A stretch of DNA of 64,000 nucleotides from Chloroflexota bacterium (GTDB taxonomy: Bacteria > Chloroflexota > Anaerolineae > Caldilineales > Caldilineaceae). The stretch covers positions 1 to 64,000 of the forward strand of contig BOKO01000011.1 in assembly GCA_016861025.1 (NCBI GenBank). Direction: 5' to 3'. This document shows positions 48,868-62,509 of this stretch, piece after piece (positions within the stretch are counted from its first letter, which is position 1; each line of letters begins with the position of its first letter). Below the pieces are notes generated by a model that saw only the letters and a list, made by a program, of their open reading frames with translations, had not been told where the DNA came from and made no database searches. Both the position numbers and the translations under genes were made by a program.

Positions 48868-51492
48868 ATGAGCAAGGCTGGAACAGAACCGAAGCAGAGA
48901 TCGTTGAAAACGGATATGAAATGGATTGCACTCAGCGTGGCTGTGTTGCTGTTGGTCGGATGTAACAACAGCGAAGCGCCAACACCGACGCCGACCGCCA
49001 CACCCAGCGCAGTGATAGTGCCAACTTTTACGCCGACGCCGGTCGATGAGACGCCACAGGCGGTTGCGCCTGCTGAGACGCCCGCTGCCGAAACCGGTGT
49101 GGTGCTGCGTCTGCCGACGCCAACGCCTGAACCGGCGAATCAAACGACTACATCGCCAGCGTCGCCAGCGGCTACAGCCGCTGCGGCTGTCGATGTTTCA
49201 ACGGCGGCAATCGCTGCGTTGGACGCGCTGGAACGAGGCCGCCAGCTTGTGCGCTATGGCGACTATGTCGCAGCGCGCACCACGTTAAACCAGATCGTCT
49301 CCAACGCGTCAGCGTCGCCTGAACAGCGCGCCGAAGCGCTCTACGACATCGGTCGCGCCTACCTGGGTGAGGGTTTGTTCGGCGAGGCGTTGGCAACTTT
49401 CGACCAGCTCGACATCTTGCTTGCCAGCGCAGACGGCGACCCCGGACAGTTTGGACAAAAAGAGCATTTTCTGCGCGGTGAGGCGTTGATCGGACTTGGA
49501 CGCTACAACGACGCTATCGCCGCCTATTGGCGCTTTCTCGAAGCGTATCCGTGGATGAACGAGGCGGTGCAACCACGCATCGCCCGTGCATATCTGGCGC
49601 TCAACGACATAGACAGTGCAGCAGCTGCTTATCGACGCGCCATCGAGGATGTCGGCGAACGCGTCGCCCGCGCGCGCCTGCTCGAAACCCTGGCGCAGGC
49701 GTATCTGGACAGCGGACGGCCTGCGCAAGCGGCAGCCACCTACGACGAAATCCTCTCGATTGCGGAAAACGCCGGCTACCGCACACAAATGTTCTACAAA
49801 GCCGGCCAGGCGCTTGCTGCGGCAGGGGACGTCGCCGGCGCTATCGATCGCTGGCGGTCAGCCACCGCCGAAGCGCCCGACAACTACAACGCCTATCTGG
49901 CGCTCGTCGAGTTGGTCAACCGCAATGTCGAGTTCGACCTTTATTTGCGTGGCTACATCGACCTCAAAGCCGAGGCGTATCTGCCGGCCATCAACGCCTA
50001 TCGCGCCTATCTGGACAGCGTCGATGCCAGCGACGCTCGCGCCGCCAACGCGCTGCACGAACTGGGGCAGTCCTATCTTGGCGTTGGCAATTTCGGCGAG
50101 GCGCTGGCCGCCTTCGACCGCGTGATCGTCGAGTATCCGAACTGCACCTGCTTCGGGCAGGCGTGGCTGGACAAAGCCGCAGCGCAGATCGGACTGGGCG
50201 ACCCGGCTGGCGCGCGGCGCACCTATCGCACTTTCGCACGCGACTACCCCAATGATCCGTTGGCGCCAGAGGCGCTCTGGCAAAGTGGACGCCGCGCGCT
50301 CAGCGAAGGCAACCAGATCGAGGCGGCGGTCGATTTTCTGGCGCTGGCGGATGGCTTCCCTGCCAGTGAGCGCGCGCCACAGGCGCTCTATACGTTAGGT
50401 TTCGGCGCCTTTGCCGCCGGACTTTATTCGCAGGCTGCCGAGGTGTTGGCTCGGCTGCAAAGCGGCTATCCCGACTATCGATGGGATGCGGTCGGGTATT
50501 GGTTGGGACGCAGCCAAGCCGCGGCCGGACAAACGGACGCAGCGCAGGCTACATGGCGGGCAGTGGTCAACCGTGCGCCGGACATTTACTTTGGCATTCT
50601 GGCGAACTATGCGCTGGCCGGCGCCCCGATGACCGACGCGGCCATGCTGGCGCGTATCCGTGAAGTGGCGGGACCGGCCAGTCGCGTTTCAGGAGATGAC
50701 GGGAGCCAGGCGTTCGCCGAACAATGGCTGGCAAACTGGCTCGGCGTTGCAACCGACCAGGTTGGCGTGCTGCCGCCGGCCATTGCCGAGGATCGCGACC
50801 TGGCGAAGGGGAGGCTGCTGTTGGAACTCGACCAGCGCGGCGATGCTTTGACCGCTCTGGAGCGCGTCTACCAGCGCAACCGCGACAGTGCAGCGGCGCT
50901 TTATCCGATGAGCCTGGAATTTGCACGCCTCGGCGCATACCGGCTCAGCATTCTCAGCGCTATGCGATTGATGCAGTTCAGCCCGGCGGGTCTGGTTGAG
51001 AATGCGCCAGCGTTTTTGCAGCGACTCTCCTACCCGCGTCCGTTCAGCGAGCTAATCGAGCGCGAGGCGCGCGCTAACAACTTCGATCCATTTATTTACT
51101 ACAGTCTGATCCGCCAGGAAAGCCTTTTTGAGGAGGGCGCACGTTCGACTGCAGCGGCGCAAGGCCTGGCGCAGATCATCCCGGATACAGGCCAGTGGAT
51201 CGCGCAGCGGCTGGGGCATCCCGAATACACCAACGACATCATCTACCGCCCGGTGATCAATTTGCGCTTTGGCGCCTACTATCTGGACTGGGCGCGCGGA
51301 TTTCTCGACGGCAACCTGATCTCGGCGCTGGTGGGCTACAACGCCGGGCCGGGCAACTCGCAGTCGTGGCGCAACCGCTTCGGCGCCGACGACACGCTCT
51401 TTGTCGAGCAACTGACTTTCTCAGAGCCGCGCCTCTATATCCAGCTGATTTTGAGCAATCTTTATCACTACACCCGCCTGTACGGTTCGTAG
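48868..51492 (+). CDS. TPR-containing lytic transglycosylase lipoprotein (Slt70-like)
   Basis: The 874-residue protein has a lipoprotein signal peptide with the lipobox 'LLVGC' (Cys32) and a Thr/Pro/Ala-rich linker to about residue 95. A long helical tetratricopeptide solenoid follows, then a C-terminal SLT domain of about 150 residues. The SLT catalytic glutamate is in 'YYSLIRQESLFEEGARS', followed by 'AQGLAQIIPDTGQWIAQ' and 'ALVGYNAGPGNSQSW'. It would cleave peptidoglycan glycan strands at the cell surface. The ATG at 48868 starts the signal peptide directly after the loader gene (14 bases). Its stop is one base from the convergent permease stop. Confidence 0.9.
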   Translation: MSKAGTEPKQRSLKTDMKWIALSVAVLLLVGCNNSEAPTPTPTATPSAVIVPTFTPTPVDETPQAVAPAETPAAETGVVLRLPTPTPEPANQTTTSPASPAATAAAAVDVSTAAIAALDALERGRQLVRYGDYVAARTTLNQIVSNASASPEQRAEALYDIGRAYLGEGLFGEALATFDQLDILLASADGDPGQFGQKEHFLRGEALIGLGRYNDAIAAYWRFLEAYPWMNEAVQPRIARAYLALNDIDSAAAAYRRAIEDVGERVARARLLETLAQAYLDSGRPAQAAATYDEILSIAENAGYRTQMFYKAGQALAAAGDVAGAIDRWRSATAEAPDNYNAYLALVELVNRNVEFDLYLRGYIDLKAEAYLPAINAYRAYLDSVDASDARAANALHELGQSYLGVGNFGEALAAFDRVIVEYPNCTCFGQAWLDKAAAQIGLGDPAGARRTYRTFARDYPNDPLAPEALWQSGRRALSEGNQIEAAVDFLALADGFPASERAPQALYTLGFGAFAAGLYSQAAEVLARLQSGYPDYRWDAVGYWLGRSQAAAGQTDAAQATWRAVVNRAPDIYFGILANYALAGAPMTDAAMLARIREVAGPASRVSGDDGSQAFAEQWLANWLGVATDQVGVLPPAIAEDRDLAKGRLLLELDQRGDALTALERVYQRNRDSAAALYPMSLEFARLGAYRLSILSAMRLMQFSPAGLVENAPAFLQRLSYPRPFSELIEREARANNFDPFIYYSLIRQESLFEEGARSTAAAQGLAQIIPDTGQWIAQRLGHPEYTNDIIYRPVINLRFGAYYLDWARGFLDGNLISALVGYNAGPGNSQSWRNRFGADDTLFVEQLTFSEPRLYIQLILSNLYHYTRLYGS

Positions 51493-51493
51493 T

Positions 51494-52375
51494 TTATTCC
51501 TTGACAGCGCCCAGCATAATCCCACGAATAAAGTAGCGCTGCAAGAAGGGATAAACGATCAAGATCGGGATCATCGCCACGAAGAGCTTGGCGGCGTTGA
51601 GGGTGTTGTTGGAAAGCTGAGCGAGCAATTGCGCCTGACCACCATGGAGCGCGGGGCGGTCGGCGATCACCAACTGTTGGATATAGGTCTGCAGAGGATA
51701 GTTGTTGGGGTTGTTCATCAAAATCAGCCCATCGAAGAAAGAGTTCCAGTGCCCGACGATGCTGAACAGCGTGATCGTCGCCAGCGCCGGCAATGAAGTG
51801 GGCAGGTAGACGCTCCACAACAACTGCCACGGGTTGGCGCCGTCGATACGCGCTGCCTCATCCAGTTCTTTGGGAATGTTGCGGAAAAAGTTCATCAAAA
51901 TGATGACATTCCAGATCGGCACAGCGCCCGGCAGCACCAGCGCCCAGATATTGTCGATCAACCCGTAGCCGCTGATCGTCAGATACCAGGGCACGATGCC
52001 GACATTGAGGATCATCCCAAAGACAAAAAGCCACATGAAAACGTCACGCGCTGGAAACGCGCGCGTCGTGCGCGAAAGCGGAAACGCCGTCAACACCGCC
52101 AGCACAAAATTCAAAGCCCCGCCGAGCAGCACGCGCTGCACCGAGACGCCAAATGCCTGCCAAAATTTTTCGTCGCGCAGGATAAAGCTGTAGGAGTTGA
52201 GGTTGAAGCCGACGGGCCACAATCCGACCATACCGCCGCTGACTGCGGCTTTATCGCTCAGCGAGATCGCCAGCGTGTTGACGAGCGGGAGCAGCGTTGA
52301 GATGCCGACCGCCAACAAAAAAATCGTGATCAACCAATCGACGATACGGTCGGTCATGCTACGCGAGGCAAGCAT
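51494..52375 (-). CDS. Carbohydrate ABC transporter permease, CUT1/LplC-YtcP type
   Basis: The 293-residue membrane protein is the second permease of an oligosaccharide-type importer. It has six helices, 'RTTRAFPARDVFMWLFVFGM', and the EAA loop 'IPKELDEAARIDGANPWQLL' near residue 170. The C-terminus ends 'YPFLQRYFIRGIMLGAVKE', typical of LplC/YtcP. A clear AGGAG site lies six bases before the ATG, nine bases after the upstream permease gene. Sugar specificity cannot be read from sequence; relatives take up polygalacturonan or mannan fragments. Confidence 0.92.
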   Translation of the reverse strand: MLASRSMTDRIVDWLITIFLLAVGISTLLPLVNTLAISLSDKAAVSGGMVGLWPVGFNLNSYSFILRDEKFWQAFGVSVQRVLLGGALNFVLAVLTAFPLSRTTRAFPARDVFMWLFVFGMILNVGIVPWYLTISGYGLIDNIWALVLPGAVPIWNVIILMNFFRNIPKELDEAARIDGANPWQLLWSVYLPTSLPALATITLFSIVGHWNSFFDGLILMNNPNNYPLQTYIQQLVIADRPALHGGQAQLLAQLSNNTLNAAKLFVAMIPILIVYPFLQRYFIRGIMLGAVKE

Positions 52376-52384
52376 TCAACACTC

Positions 52385-53275
52385 CTAGAAAATTCGATAG
52401 TTGGCATATTTCCCAGCCGCCCAATATGAAACGCCGATCAGCAGCAGCGCCACCACGGTTTTGAAAAGCCCCACCGCCGTACCCAGGCTATATTGTCCCT
52501 GGATCAAACCGATGCGATAGACATAGGTGTCGATGATGTCGCCGGTCGAGTAGACGATCGGGCTGTAGAGGTTGAAAATCTGATCGAAGCCGGCGTTGAG
52601 CACATTGCCGATGCTCAGACAGCCGACCAGTACGATCACCGGTGCAATTCCAGGAATCGAGATAAAACGCATCTTTTGAAAGCGATTGGCGCCGTCCAGC
52701 TCAGCCACTTCGTATAGCGTTGGATCGATGGCCGTCAGCGCCGCCAGATAGACGATCGCCTCGAAGCCAAACTCTTTCCAGACATCGCTGAAAATGATAA
52801 CCCAGGGAAAGATGTTTGGCTGACCAAGAAAATAGATCGGTCCAATGCCAAAGAGTGCGAGAAAATCGTTCACCATCCCGTCGCGCGCCAGGATCGTGCG
52901 CAAAATGCCCGCCAGAATGACCCAGGAAAGAAAGTGCGGCAAGTAGACCATTGTCTGGATCGAGCGCCGAACGCGCAGAAAGCGCACTTCATTGAGCAGC
53001 AGAGCAAACGCCACCGCTGTGAGCAACACAAAGATCATCTTCATCGTGGCGATGAAAACGGTGTTGAAGAAGACCTGGCGGGCGTCGCGCAGGCTGAACA
53101 TATAGAGGATGTTGTCCAATCCCACCCACGGCGATCCTTGTATGCCCAATGCCGGATTGAAGCGCTGAAATGCAATCACTGAGTAAAATAGGGGCACGAA
53201 GGTGAAAGCAAAGAGCAAAACTAGCCCAGGCAGGATCATTGCATAGTAGGCAAGCCGATCGGTGTCTTTAAACAT
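52385..53275 (-). CDS. Carbohydrate ABC transporter permease, CUT1/LplB-YteP type
   Basis: The 296-residue protein is the first permease of the importer. It has an N-terminal 'RLAYYAMILPGLVLLFAFTF', the LplB-type 'PWVGLDNILYMFSLRDARQV', and an EAA loop 'DPTLYEVAELDGANRFQKMR' near residue 190. The C-terminus is 'LLIGVSYWAAGKYANYRIF'. The ATG at 53275 opens the first helix; a frame 29 codons longer is unsupported. It lies between the binding-protein gene and the second permease on the same strand. Confidence 0.92.
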   Translation of the reverse strand: MFKDTDRLAYYAMILPGLVLLFAFTFVPLFYSVIAFQRFNPALGIQGSPWVGLDNILYMFSLRDARQVFFNTVFIATMKMIFVLLTAVAFALLLNEVRFLRVRRSIQTMVYLPHFLSWVILAGILRTILARDGMVNDFLALFGIGPIYFLGQPNIFPWVIIFSDVWKEFGFEAIVYLAALTAIDPTLYEVAELDGANRFQKMRFISIPGIAPVIVLVGCLSIGNVLNAGFDQIFNLYSPIVYSTGDIIDTYVYRIGLIQGQYSLGTAVGLFKTVVALLLIGVSYWAAGKYANYRIF

Positions 53276-53385
53276 GGCAGGCCCCGCAATCGATGGAGCA
53301 TAGATGACGCAGATCGGGCGGATGCAAGCGAAGTTTTTCTCGCTCCGCAGGCATCCGCTCAATCCGCTTCATCTGTGCTCGATTC

Positions 53386-55074
<1,689 letters not shown>

Positions 55075-55203
55075 GAGAATCCTCCTGAACATGGTTTCAC
55101 TTTGACTGGTGGCGGAGAATATTTTGTGCCGTCAAGCACGATCATACGCGTGGCAAATGGCTCACAAGATGTGAAGTAGATTTGCTATTGGAAACTGGGT
55201 TGG

Positions 55204-55233
55204 AGTATAGCACAGCCCAAGAAAGGGTGTCAA
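55204..55233 (-). promoter_or_regulatory. Near-consensus sigma-70 promoter of the sugar importer
   Basis: On the minus strand, a perfect TTGACA (55233-55228) and TATACT (55209-55204) are separated by 18 bases. It is the strongest promoter match in the window and points to the binding-protein gene, predicting a leader of about 120 bases. Confidence 0.75.
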
Positions 55234-55442
55234 TCAAGATTTCTGAATCTTGGGTCCACCTTTTACGTCTGTGACAAAGCAGGTTTCATCGCCTTCAGCA
55301 AGACGAGACTGCGGCCAAGTTAAGTTATCGCCTCTGGCGCGATGGGATGATTTGGCATCCCGTGTGGGTGAAACATCGATCATCTTACACTGGTCGCCAG
55401 CAGCGCCGCGCACAACTATATACATTTTGTCAAGCCTGCAAT

Positions 55443-55471
55443 TTGGAGACAGGCGCACGTTCAGGTATACT
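55443..55471 (+). promoter_or_regulatory. Candidate promoter of tuf
   Basis: TTGGAG at 55443-55448 and TATACT at 55466-55471 are separated by 17 bases. The -10 is good and the -35 is weak. It would give a leader of about 155 bases containing the 11-bp hairpin. Confidence 0.45.
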
Positions 55472-55523
55472 ATTAAATTTGTGACGATTGGCGTTGTCAC
55501 TCGTCGTAATCTACTGTTTTGCC

Positions 55524-55555
55524 TTGCACCGCCGTAGGCGTTTTCGGCGGTGCAA
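55524..55555 (+). promoter_or_regulatory. 11-bp hairpin in the tuf leader
   Basis: TTGCACCGCCG (55524-55534) and its exact reverse complement (55545-55555) enclose a ten-base loop. No T-run follows, so termination is doubtful. A structural or regulatory role in the tuf mRNA leader is inferred from position. Confidence 0.4.
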
Positions 55556-55635
55556 TTGTGCCATAGACAGTCATTCATCCCGAATTTGTGGTAGGGAAAA
55601 GACGCTGAACGAACCAGTGTAGGAGGATAGTTTTT

Positions 55636-56835
<1,200 letters not shown>

Positions 56836-56851
56836 CCGACATGGAAGGAGC

Positions 56852-56892
56852 GATAGACGGTGGACAGGCAGGTTGAGCGTCCACCGTCTATC
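56852..56892. repeat. Perfect 14-bp inverted repeat between tuf and rpsJ
   Basis: GATAGACGGTGGAC (56852-56865) is mirrored exactly at 56879-56892 around 13 bases. Only scattered T residues follow, so it may attenuate rather than fully stop transcription from tuf into the S10 operon. Its GACGGTG/GACAGGC units resemble the seven-base style of other spacer repeats here. Confidence 0.55.
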
Positions 56893-56939
56893 TTCTGATA
56901 TTGCTCTGTTTGATGACAGAAAGGGCAAAAAGAGGGAAC

Positions 56940-57248
56940 ATGGCAAAACAGAAAATTCGCATCAAGCTCAAGGCGTATGACCACCGTGTGCTCGATGCGT
57001 CAGTTCGCCAGATTGTCGACGCCGCTGAACAGACAGGCGCTCAGGTTGTAGGGCCGGTGCCGCTGCCAACCAGCATCGAGAAATTCACGATCATGCGTTC
57101 GACCTTCATCGACAAGGACAGCCGCGAACAGTTCGAGATTCGCACGCACAAGCGCCTGATCGATGTCGTCGATCCCGGCAGCAAGACGATCGAAAATCTT
57201 ACGCGGTTGAACCTGCCGGCAGGCGTCGATATCGAGATCAAGCTGTAA
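56940..57248 (+). CDS. rpsJ: 30S ribosomal protein S10
   Basis: The 102-residue S10 has the classic start 'KQKIRIKLKAYDHRVLD' and the rRNA-binding loop 'KFTIMRSTFIDKDSREQFEI'. 'THKRLIDVVDPGSKTIENL' follows. The ATG at 56940 (GAGGG site) gives the family start; a frame 13 codons longer is rejected. First gene of the S10 operon. A 177-base gap separates it from rplC, longer than the other spacers. Confidence 0.98.
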   Translation: MAKQKIRIKLKAYDHRVLDASVRQIVDAAEQTGAQVVGPVPLPTSIEKFTIMRSTFIDKDSREQFEIRTHKRLIDVVDPGSKTIENLTRLNLPAGVDIEIKL

Positions 57249-57425
57249 CTTTCCATGGCTGAATGACTGCTGAAAATAAACAACGCAGCAGACAATCATC
57301 TTTGCTTTGATCGGCAACGCTTTAGGGGATGATGCAGCGCTAACGATTTTGGCGGAATAGACTTGCGGCGGGTTGCACGCAGCATCCGTCAACAATCGTG
57401 AAACTGGCAGTCCCAGGAGGATCAG

Positions 57426-58079
57426 ATGAGAGGAATTTTAGGCAAGAAAGTGGGAATGACGCAGCTCTTTGACAAGAGTGGCGCCGTCATTCCGGTCACC
57501 ATCATCGAAGCTGGCCCGTGTTATGTCACACAGGTCAAGACAGAGGAGACAGACGGCTACAATGCTGTTCAGCTTGGCTATGAGGCGACGGCCGAACGCA
57601 AGCTGACCAAAGGCCAGCGCGGCCACCTGCTCAAGTCGGGTGCACCGATGTTGCGTCGTCTGCGCGAATTTCGTTATGATGCGGCGCCTTCGCTGAGCGT
57701 TGGCGATGTCGTCAAGGCTGATATTTTTGTGGAAGGCGAACTGGTGGACGTTTCCGGTGTGTCGAAAGGGCGCGGATTTTCAGGCGCAGTGCGTCGTCAT
57801 GGCTTCGCTGGCGGCCCCAAGACGCATGGTCAGTCGGATCGCCATCGCGCAACCGGATCGCGTGGCGCCGGCACGACGCCGGGGCACACGCTGCCTGGCA
57901 CGCGTGCGCCCGGTCAATATGGCAACGCCAACACCACCGTGCAGAATCTGAAGGTGGCGTTGGTCGATGCTGAGCGCAACCTGATTGCTGTGCGCGGGGC
58001 AATCCCTGGACCGCGCGGCGCCCTGGTTGTCGTGCACGAATCGCTCAAGGCGATGAAGAAGGCAAAGAAGGCGAAGTAA
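57426..58079 (+). CDS. rplC: 50S ribosomal protein L3
   Basis: The 217-residue L3 begins 'GILGKKVGMTQLFD'. It has the long loop that reaches the peptidyl-transferase centre, around 'GFAGGPKTHGQSDRHRATGS', and 'GTRAPGQYGNANTTVQNLKV'. The ribosome-binding site is CAGGAGG. The C-terminal tail is lysine-rich ('MKKAKKAK'). It assembles early near the 3' end of 23S rRNA. It is followed by rplD after 34 bases. Confidence 0.98.
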   Translation: MRGILGKKVGMTQLFDKSGAVIPVTIIEAGPCYVTQVKTEETDGYNAVQLGYEATAERKLTKGQRGHLLKSGAPMLRRLREFRYDAAPSLSVGDVVKADIFVEGELVDVSGVSKGRGFSGAVRRHGFAGGPKTHGQSDRHRATGSRGAGTTPGHTLPGTRAPGQYGNANTTVQNLKVALVDAERNLIAVRGAIPGPRGALVVVHESLKAMKKAKKAK

Positions 58080-58113
58080 GGCGCGTCCAGGATTGACGAA
58101 GGAGTATCAGACC

Positions 58114-58818
<705 letters not shown>

Positions 58819-58820
58819 CC

Positions 58821-59111
<291 letters not shown>

Positions 59112-59123
59112 GGGAGAGTTTCG

Positions 59124-59954
59124 ATGGCTATCAAAATTTACCGTCCAACTTCGCCGGGGCGCCGCAACATGAGCGTCTCGACATTTGAGGAGATTACACG
59201 CTCCGAGCCGGAGCGATCGCTGTTGGCGCCGCTGCGCAAAAAAGCGGGTCGCAACAATCGCGGCGTCGTGACCATGCGTCACCGTGGCGGCGGACACAAA
59301 CGTCGCTATCGCATCATCGATTTCCGCCGTGATAAGACTGGCGTCGCCGGCAAGGTCGAGTCAATCGAATACGATCCAAACCGCAGTGCGCGCATTGCGT
59401 TGATTGTCTACAACGACGGCGAACGTCGTTACATTCTGGCGGCGCAGGGATTGAAGGTTGGCGACACGGTCATGTCTGGCCCCAACGCCGACATTCGCCC
59501 AGGCAACGCGTTGCCGATCCGCAATATTCCGTTGGGCACTGTCGTGCACAACATCGAAATCTATCCTGGTCGCGGCGGTCAGTTGGTGCGCAGCGCAGGG
59601 TTGGGCGCTCAGTTGCTGGCGAAAGAGGGCAGCATGGCGCAGCTTCGTCTGCCGAGCGGGGAAGTTCGCTACATCGACATGAATTGTCTGGCGACCATCG
59701 GTGTTGTCTCGAACTCGGATCATGCCAACCTGAACATGGGCAAAGCCGGCCGCAAGCGCTGGTTGGGCATTCGCCCGACGACGCGTGGCGTGGCGATGGA
59801 TCCTGGCTCGCACCCGCACGGCGGTGGTGAAGGTCGCTCGCCGATCGGTATGAAGGCGCCAAAGACGCCCTGGGGCAAAGTTGCGTTGGGCAAGAAGACG
59901 CGCCGCAACAAGCGGACCGAGAAGTTCATCGTGCGCCGCGGCGGCAAGGCGTAA
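59124..59954 (+). CDS. rplB: 50S ribosomal protein L2
   Basis: The 276-residue L2 has the start 'IKIYRPTSPGRRNMSV', 'NNRGVVTMRHRGGGHKRRYR' and the C-terminal 'GVAMDPGSHPHGGGEGRSP'. That stretch includes the conserved histidine region near the peptidyl-transferase centre. Length is normal (about 275). A GGGAG-type site precedes the ATG. Confidence 0.98.
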   Translation: MAIKIYRPTSPGRRNMSVSTFEEITRSEPERSLLAPLRKKAGRNNRGVVTMRHRGGGHKRRYRIIDFRRDKTGVAGKVESIEYDPNRSARIALIVYNDGERRYILAAQGLKVGDTVMSGPNADIRPGNALPIRNIPLGTVVHNIEIYPGRGGQLVRSAGLGAQLLAKEGSMAQLRLPSGEVRYIDMNCLATIGVVSNSDHANLNMGKAGRKRWLGIRPTTRGVAMDPGSHPHGGGEGRSPIGMKAPKTPWGKVALGKKTRRNKRTEKFIVRRGGKA

Positions 59955-59970
59955 AGGAGAGGAGTGAAAG

Positions 59971-60258
59971 ATGTCACGTTCACTGAAAAAAGGCCCGTTC
60001 GTCAGCCCGAAGCTGCTGAAGCGCATTGAGGAGATGAATCGAAAGGGCGAGCGCAAGGTGATCAAGACCTGGTCGCGTGCGTCGACGATCTTCCCGCAGT
60101 TTGTCGGTCACACGATCGCCGTGCACGACGGCAAGCGCCATGTCCCGGTCTACATCTCCGAGAACATGGTGGGTCACAAACTGGGTGAGTTTGCGCCGAC
60201 GCGTTTCTTCCGCGGCCACGTCAAGTCCGAGAAGAGTTCCAAGGGTGCGCGCCGCTAG
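59971..60258 (+). CDS. rpsS: 30S ribosomal protein S19
   Basis: The 95-residue S19 contains 'SRSLKKGPFVSPKLLKRI', 'WSRASTIFPQFVGHTIAVHD' and 'HKLGEFAPTRFFRGHVKSEK'. It lies in the small-subunit head by the A site. It has a GGAGAGGAG-rich ribosome-binding region and normal length. Confidence 0.98.
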   Translation: MSRSLKKGPFVSPKLLKRIEEMNRKGERKVIKTWSRASTIFPQFVGHTIAVHDGKRHVPVYISENMVGHKLGEFAPTRFFRGHVKSEKSSKGARR

Positions 60259-60291
60259 GCGTCGAGCCGGTAGAAAAGTGGAGAACGGACG

Positions 60292-60630
<339 letters not shown>

Positions 60631-60678
60631 TCGATGTGACAGGCGCTAAGGCGTGCAGCAAGAAAAGGAGAGGTTCAC

Positions 60679-61395
<717 letters not shown>

Positions 61396-61497
61396 GAAGC
61401 CTGGGCGAAGGACTGTAAGCGTCTGACTGTTGACTGTCATTACTTGATAGCCAACCTGCCTGCGGTTCAGCCCGAAGATTGTGCGAAGTCGATATAG

Positions 61498-61545
61498 TTC
61501 CGGCAAGACGTGGCGGTTGCCACAGCTAAAATTGACTTGCCGGAA
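61498..61545 (+). promoter_or_regulatory. Nested stem-loop between rpsC and rplP
   Basis: A perfect 10-bp outer stem (61498-61507 with 61536-61545, TTCCGGCAAG and its complement) encloses an inner GTGGC/GCCAC hairpin with a four-base loop (61510-61523). It sits 34 bases before the rplP start inside an unusually long operon spacer. A ribosomal-protein or translation control site is a reasonable inference; it is not a typical terminator. Confidence 0.5.
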
Positions 61546-61578
61546 AACGTATCGAAAGACATAGATGGAGAATCGACT

Positions 61579-61998
61579 ATGTTGATGCCAAAACGTGTGA
61601 AGTATCGAAAATTGCAGCGCGGGCGTCTGAAGGGCAAGGCGTACCGCGGCAACACTGTGGCGTTTGGCGCCTATGGACTCCAGTCGCTGGAAGGGTATTA
61701 CGTCACCAGCCGCCAGATCGAGGCGGCGCGCCGAGCGATTGTGCGTTATGTGCGCCGCGGCGGCAAGATCTGGATTCGCATTTTCCCAGATCGGCCGGTC
61801 ACCAAGCGCGCCGCTGAGACCCGCATGGGTTCTGGCAAGGGGAGCGTCGATCACTGGGTTGCGCCGGTTCGACCCGGGCGCGTCATCCTGGAGATCGCAG
61901 GCGTTCGCGAGGATCAGGCGCGCGAGGCGTTCCGCCTGGCTGCAGCCAAGCTGCCCATGAAGACCCAATTTATTGCTCGCGAAGAGCATGGGGCCTGA
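61579..61998 (+). CDS. rplP: 50S ribosomal protein L16
   Basis: The 139-residue L16 starts 'MLMPKRVKYRKLQRGRLKGK' and has 'GAYGLQSLEGYYVTSRQIEA', 'IWIRIFPDRPVTKRAAETRM' and 'GSGKGSVDHWVAPVRPGRVI'. The ATG at 61579 matches the family; a frame opening 23 codons earlier runs through the spacer hairpin and is rejected. It contacts the A-site tRNA region of 23S rRNA. Confidence 0.97.
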   Translation: MLMPKRVKYRKLQRGRLKGKAYRGNTVAFGAYGLQSLEGYYVTSRQIEAARRAIVRYVRRGGKIWIRIFPDRPVTKRAAETRMGSGKGSVDHWVAPVRPGRVILEIAGVREDQAREAFRLAAAKLPMKTQFIAREEHGA

Positions 61999-62009
61999 GG
62001 AGGAGCGTC

Positions 62010-62207
62010 ATGAAGATTGATGAACTGCGATCACAAAACAATGCCGAACTGGCGCGTCGGCTAGACGACGCCTATCAGGAGATGTTCAACCTGCGCTTTC
62101 AGCGCGCAACGGGCAAACTGGCGAACACTGCACGGTTTGGTGAAGTGCGACGGGACATCGCCCGAATCAAGACGATCCTGCGCGAGCGCGAGTTGGCGGG
62201 TGAATAA
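62010..62207 (+). CDS. rpmC: 50S ribosomal protein L29
   Basis: The 65-residue L29 has 'KIDELRSQNNAELARRLDDA', 'FNLRFQRATGKLANTARFGE' and 'RDIARIKTILRERELA'. It is a two-helix protein near the tunnel exit. A GAGGAG site precedes the ATG; 11-base gaps on both sides indicate tight operon packing. Confidence 0.96.
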   Translation: MKIDELRSQNNAELARRLDDAYQEMFNLRFQRATGKLANTARFGEVRRDIARIKTILRERELAGE

Positions 62208-62218
62208 GGAGAAACACG

Positions 62219-62491
62219 ATGCGTGAGCAACGTAGAGCGCTGGTGGGAACGGTCACCAGCGACAAGATGGACAAGACCGTTGTTGTAACAATTGAACGCG
62301 TCACCCGCCACCCACTATATGGTAAAGTCGTCCGCCGCAACAAGAAGTACAAGGCGCATGACGAGCAAAATAGCTGCCAGGTGGGCGATGTGGTGCGCAT
62401 CCGTGAATGCCGGCCGATCAGCAAGGATAAAAAGTTCTTCGTCGAAGAAATCCTGCAGCGGGCGGTCCAGGTTGACGAAGCAAACGTCTAA
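62219..62491 (+). CDS. rpsQ: 30S ribosomal protein S17
   Basis: The 90-residue S17 contains 'RRALVGTVTSDKMDKTVVVT', 'ERVTRHPLYGKVVRRNKKYK' and 'GDVVRIRECRPISKDKKFFV', an OB-fold 16S rRNA binder. AAGGAG precedes the ATG. Order after rpmC is canonical. Confidence 0.97.
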   Translation: MREQRRALVGTVTSDKMDKTVVVTIERVTRHPLYGKVVRRNKKYKAHDEQNSCQVGDVVRIRECRPISKDKKFFVEEILQRAVQVDEANV

Positions 62492-62509
62492 TCGTCGAGG
62501 AGATGCGCC

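Larger units (their letters stand above)
55093..55635. other. Divergent regulatory region between the sugar importer and tuf
   Basis: About 540 bases without a credible gene separate the leftward binding-protein gene from tuf. The region holds one promoter on each strand and an 11-bp hairpin in the tuf leader, all listed separately. A 570-codon minus-strand open frame overlapping it is a shadow of tuf. Confidence 0.6.
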
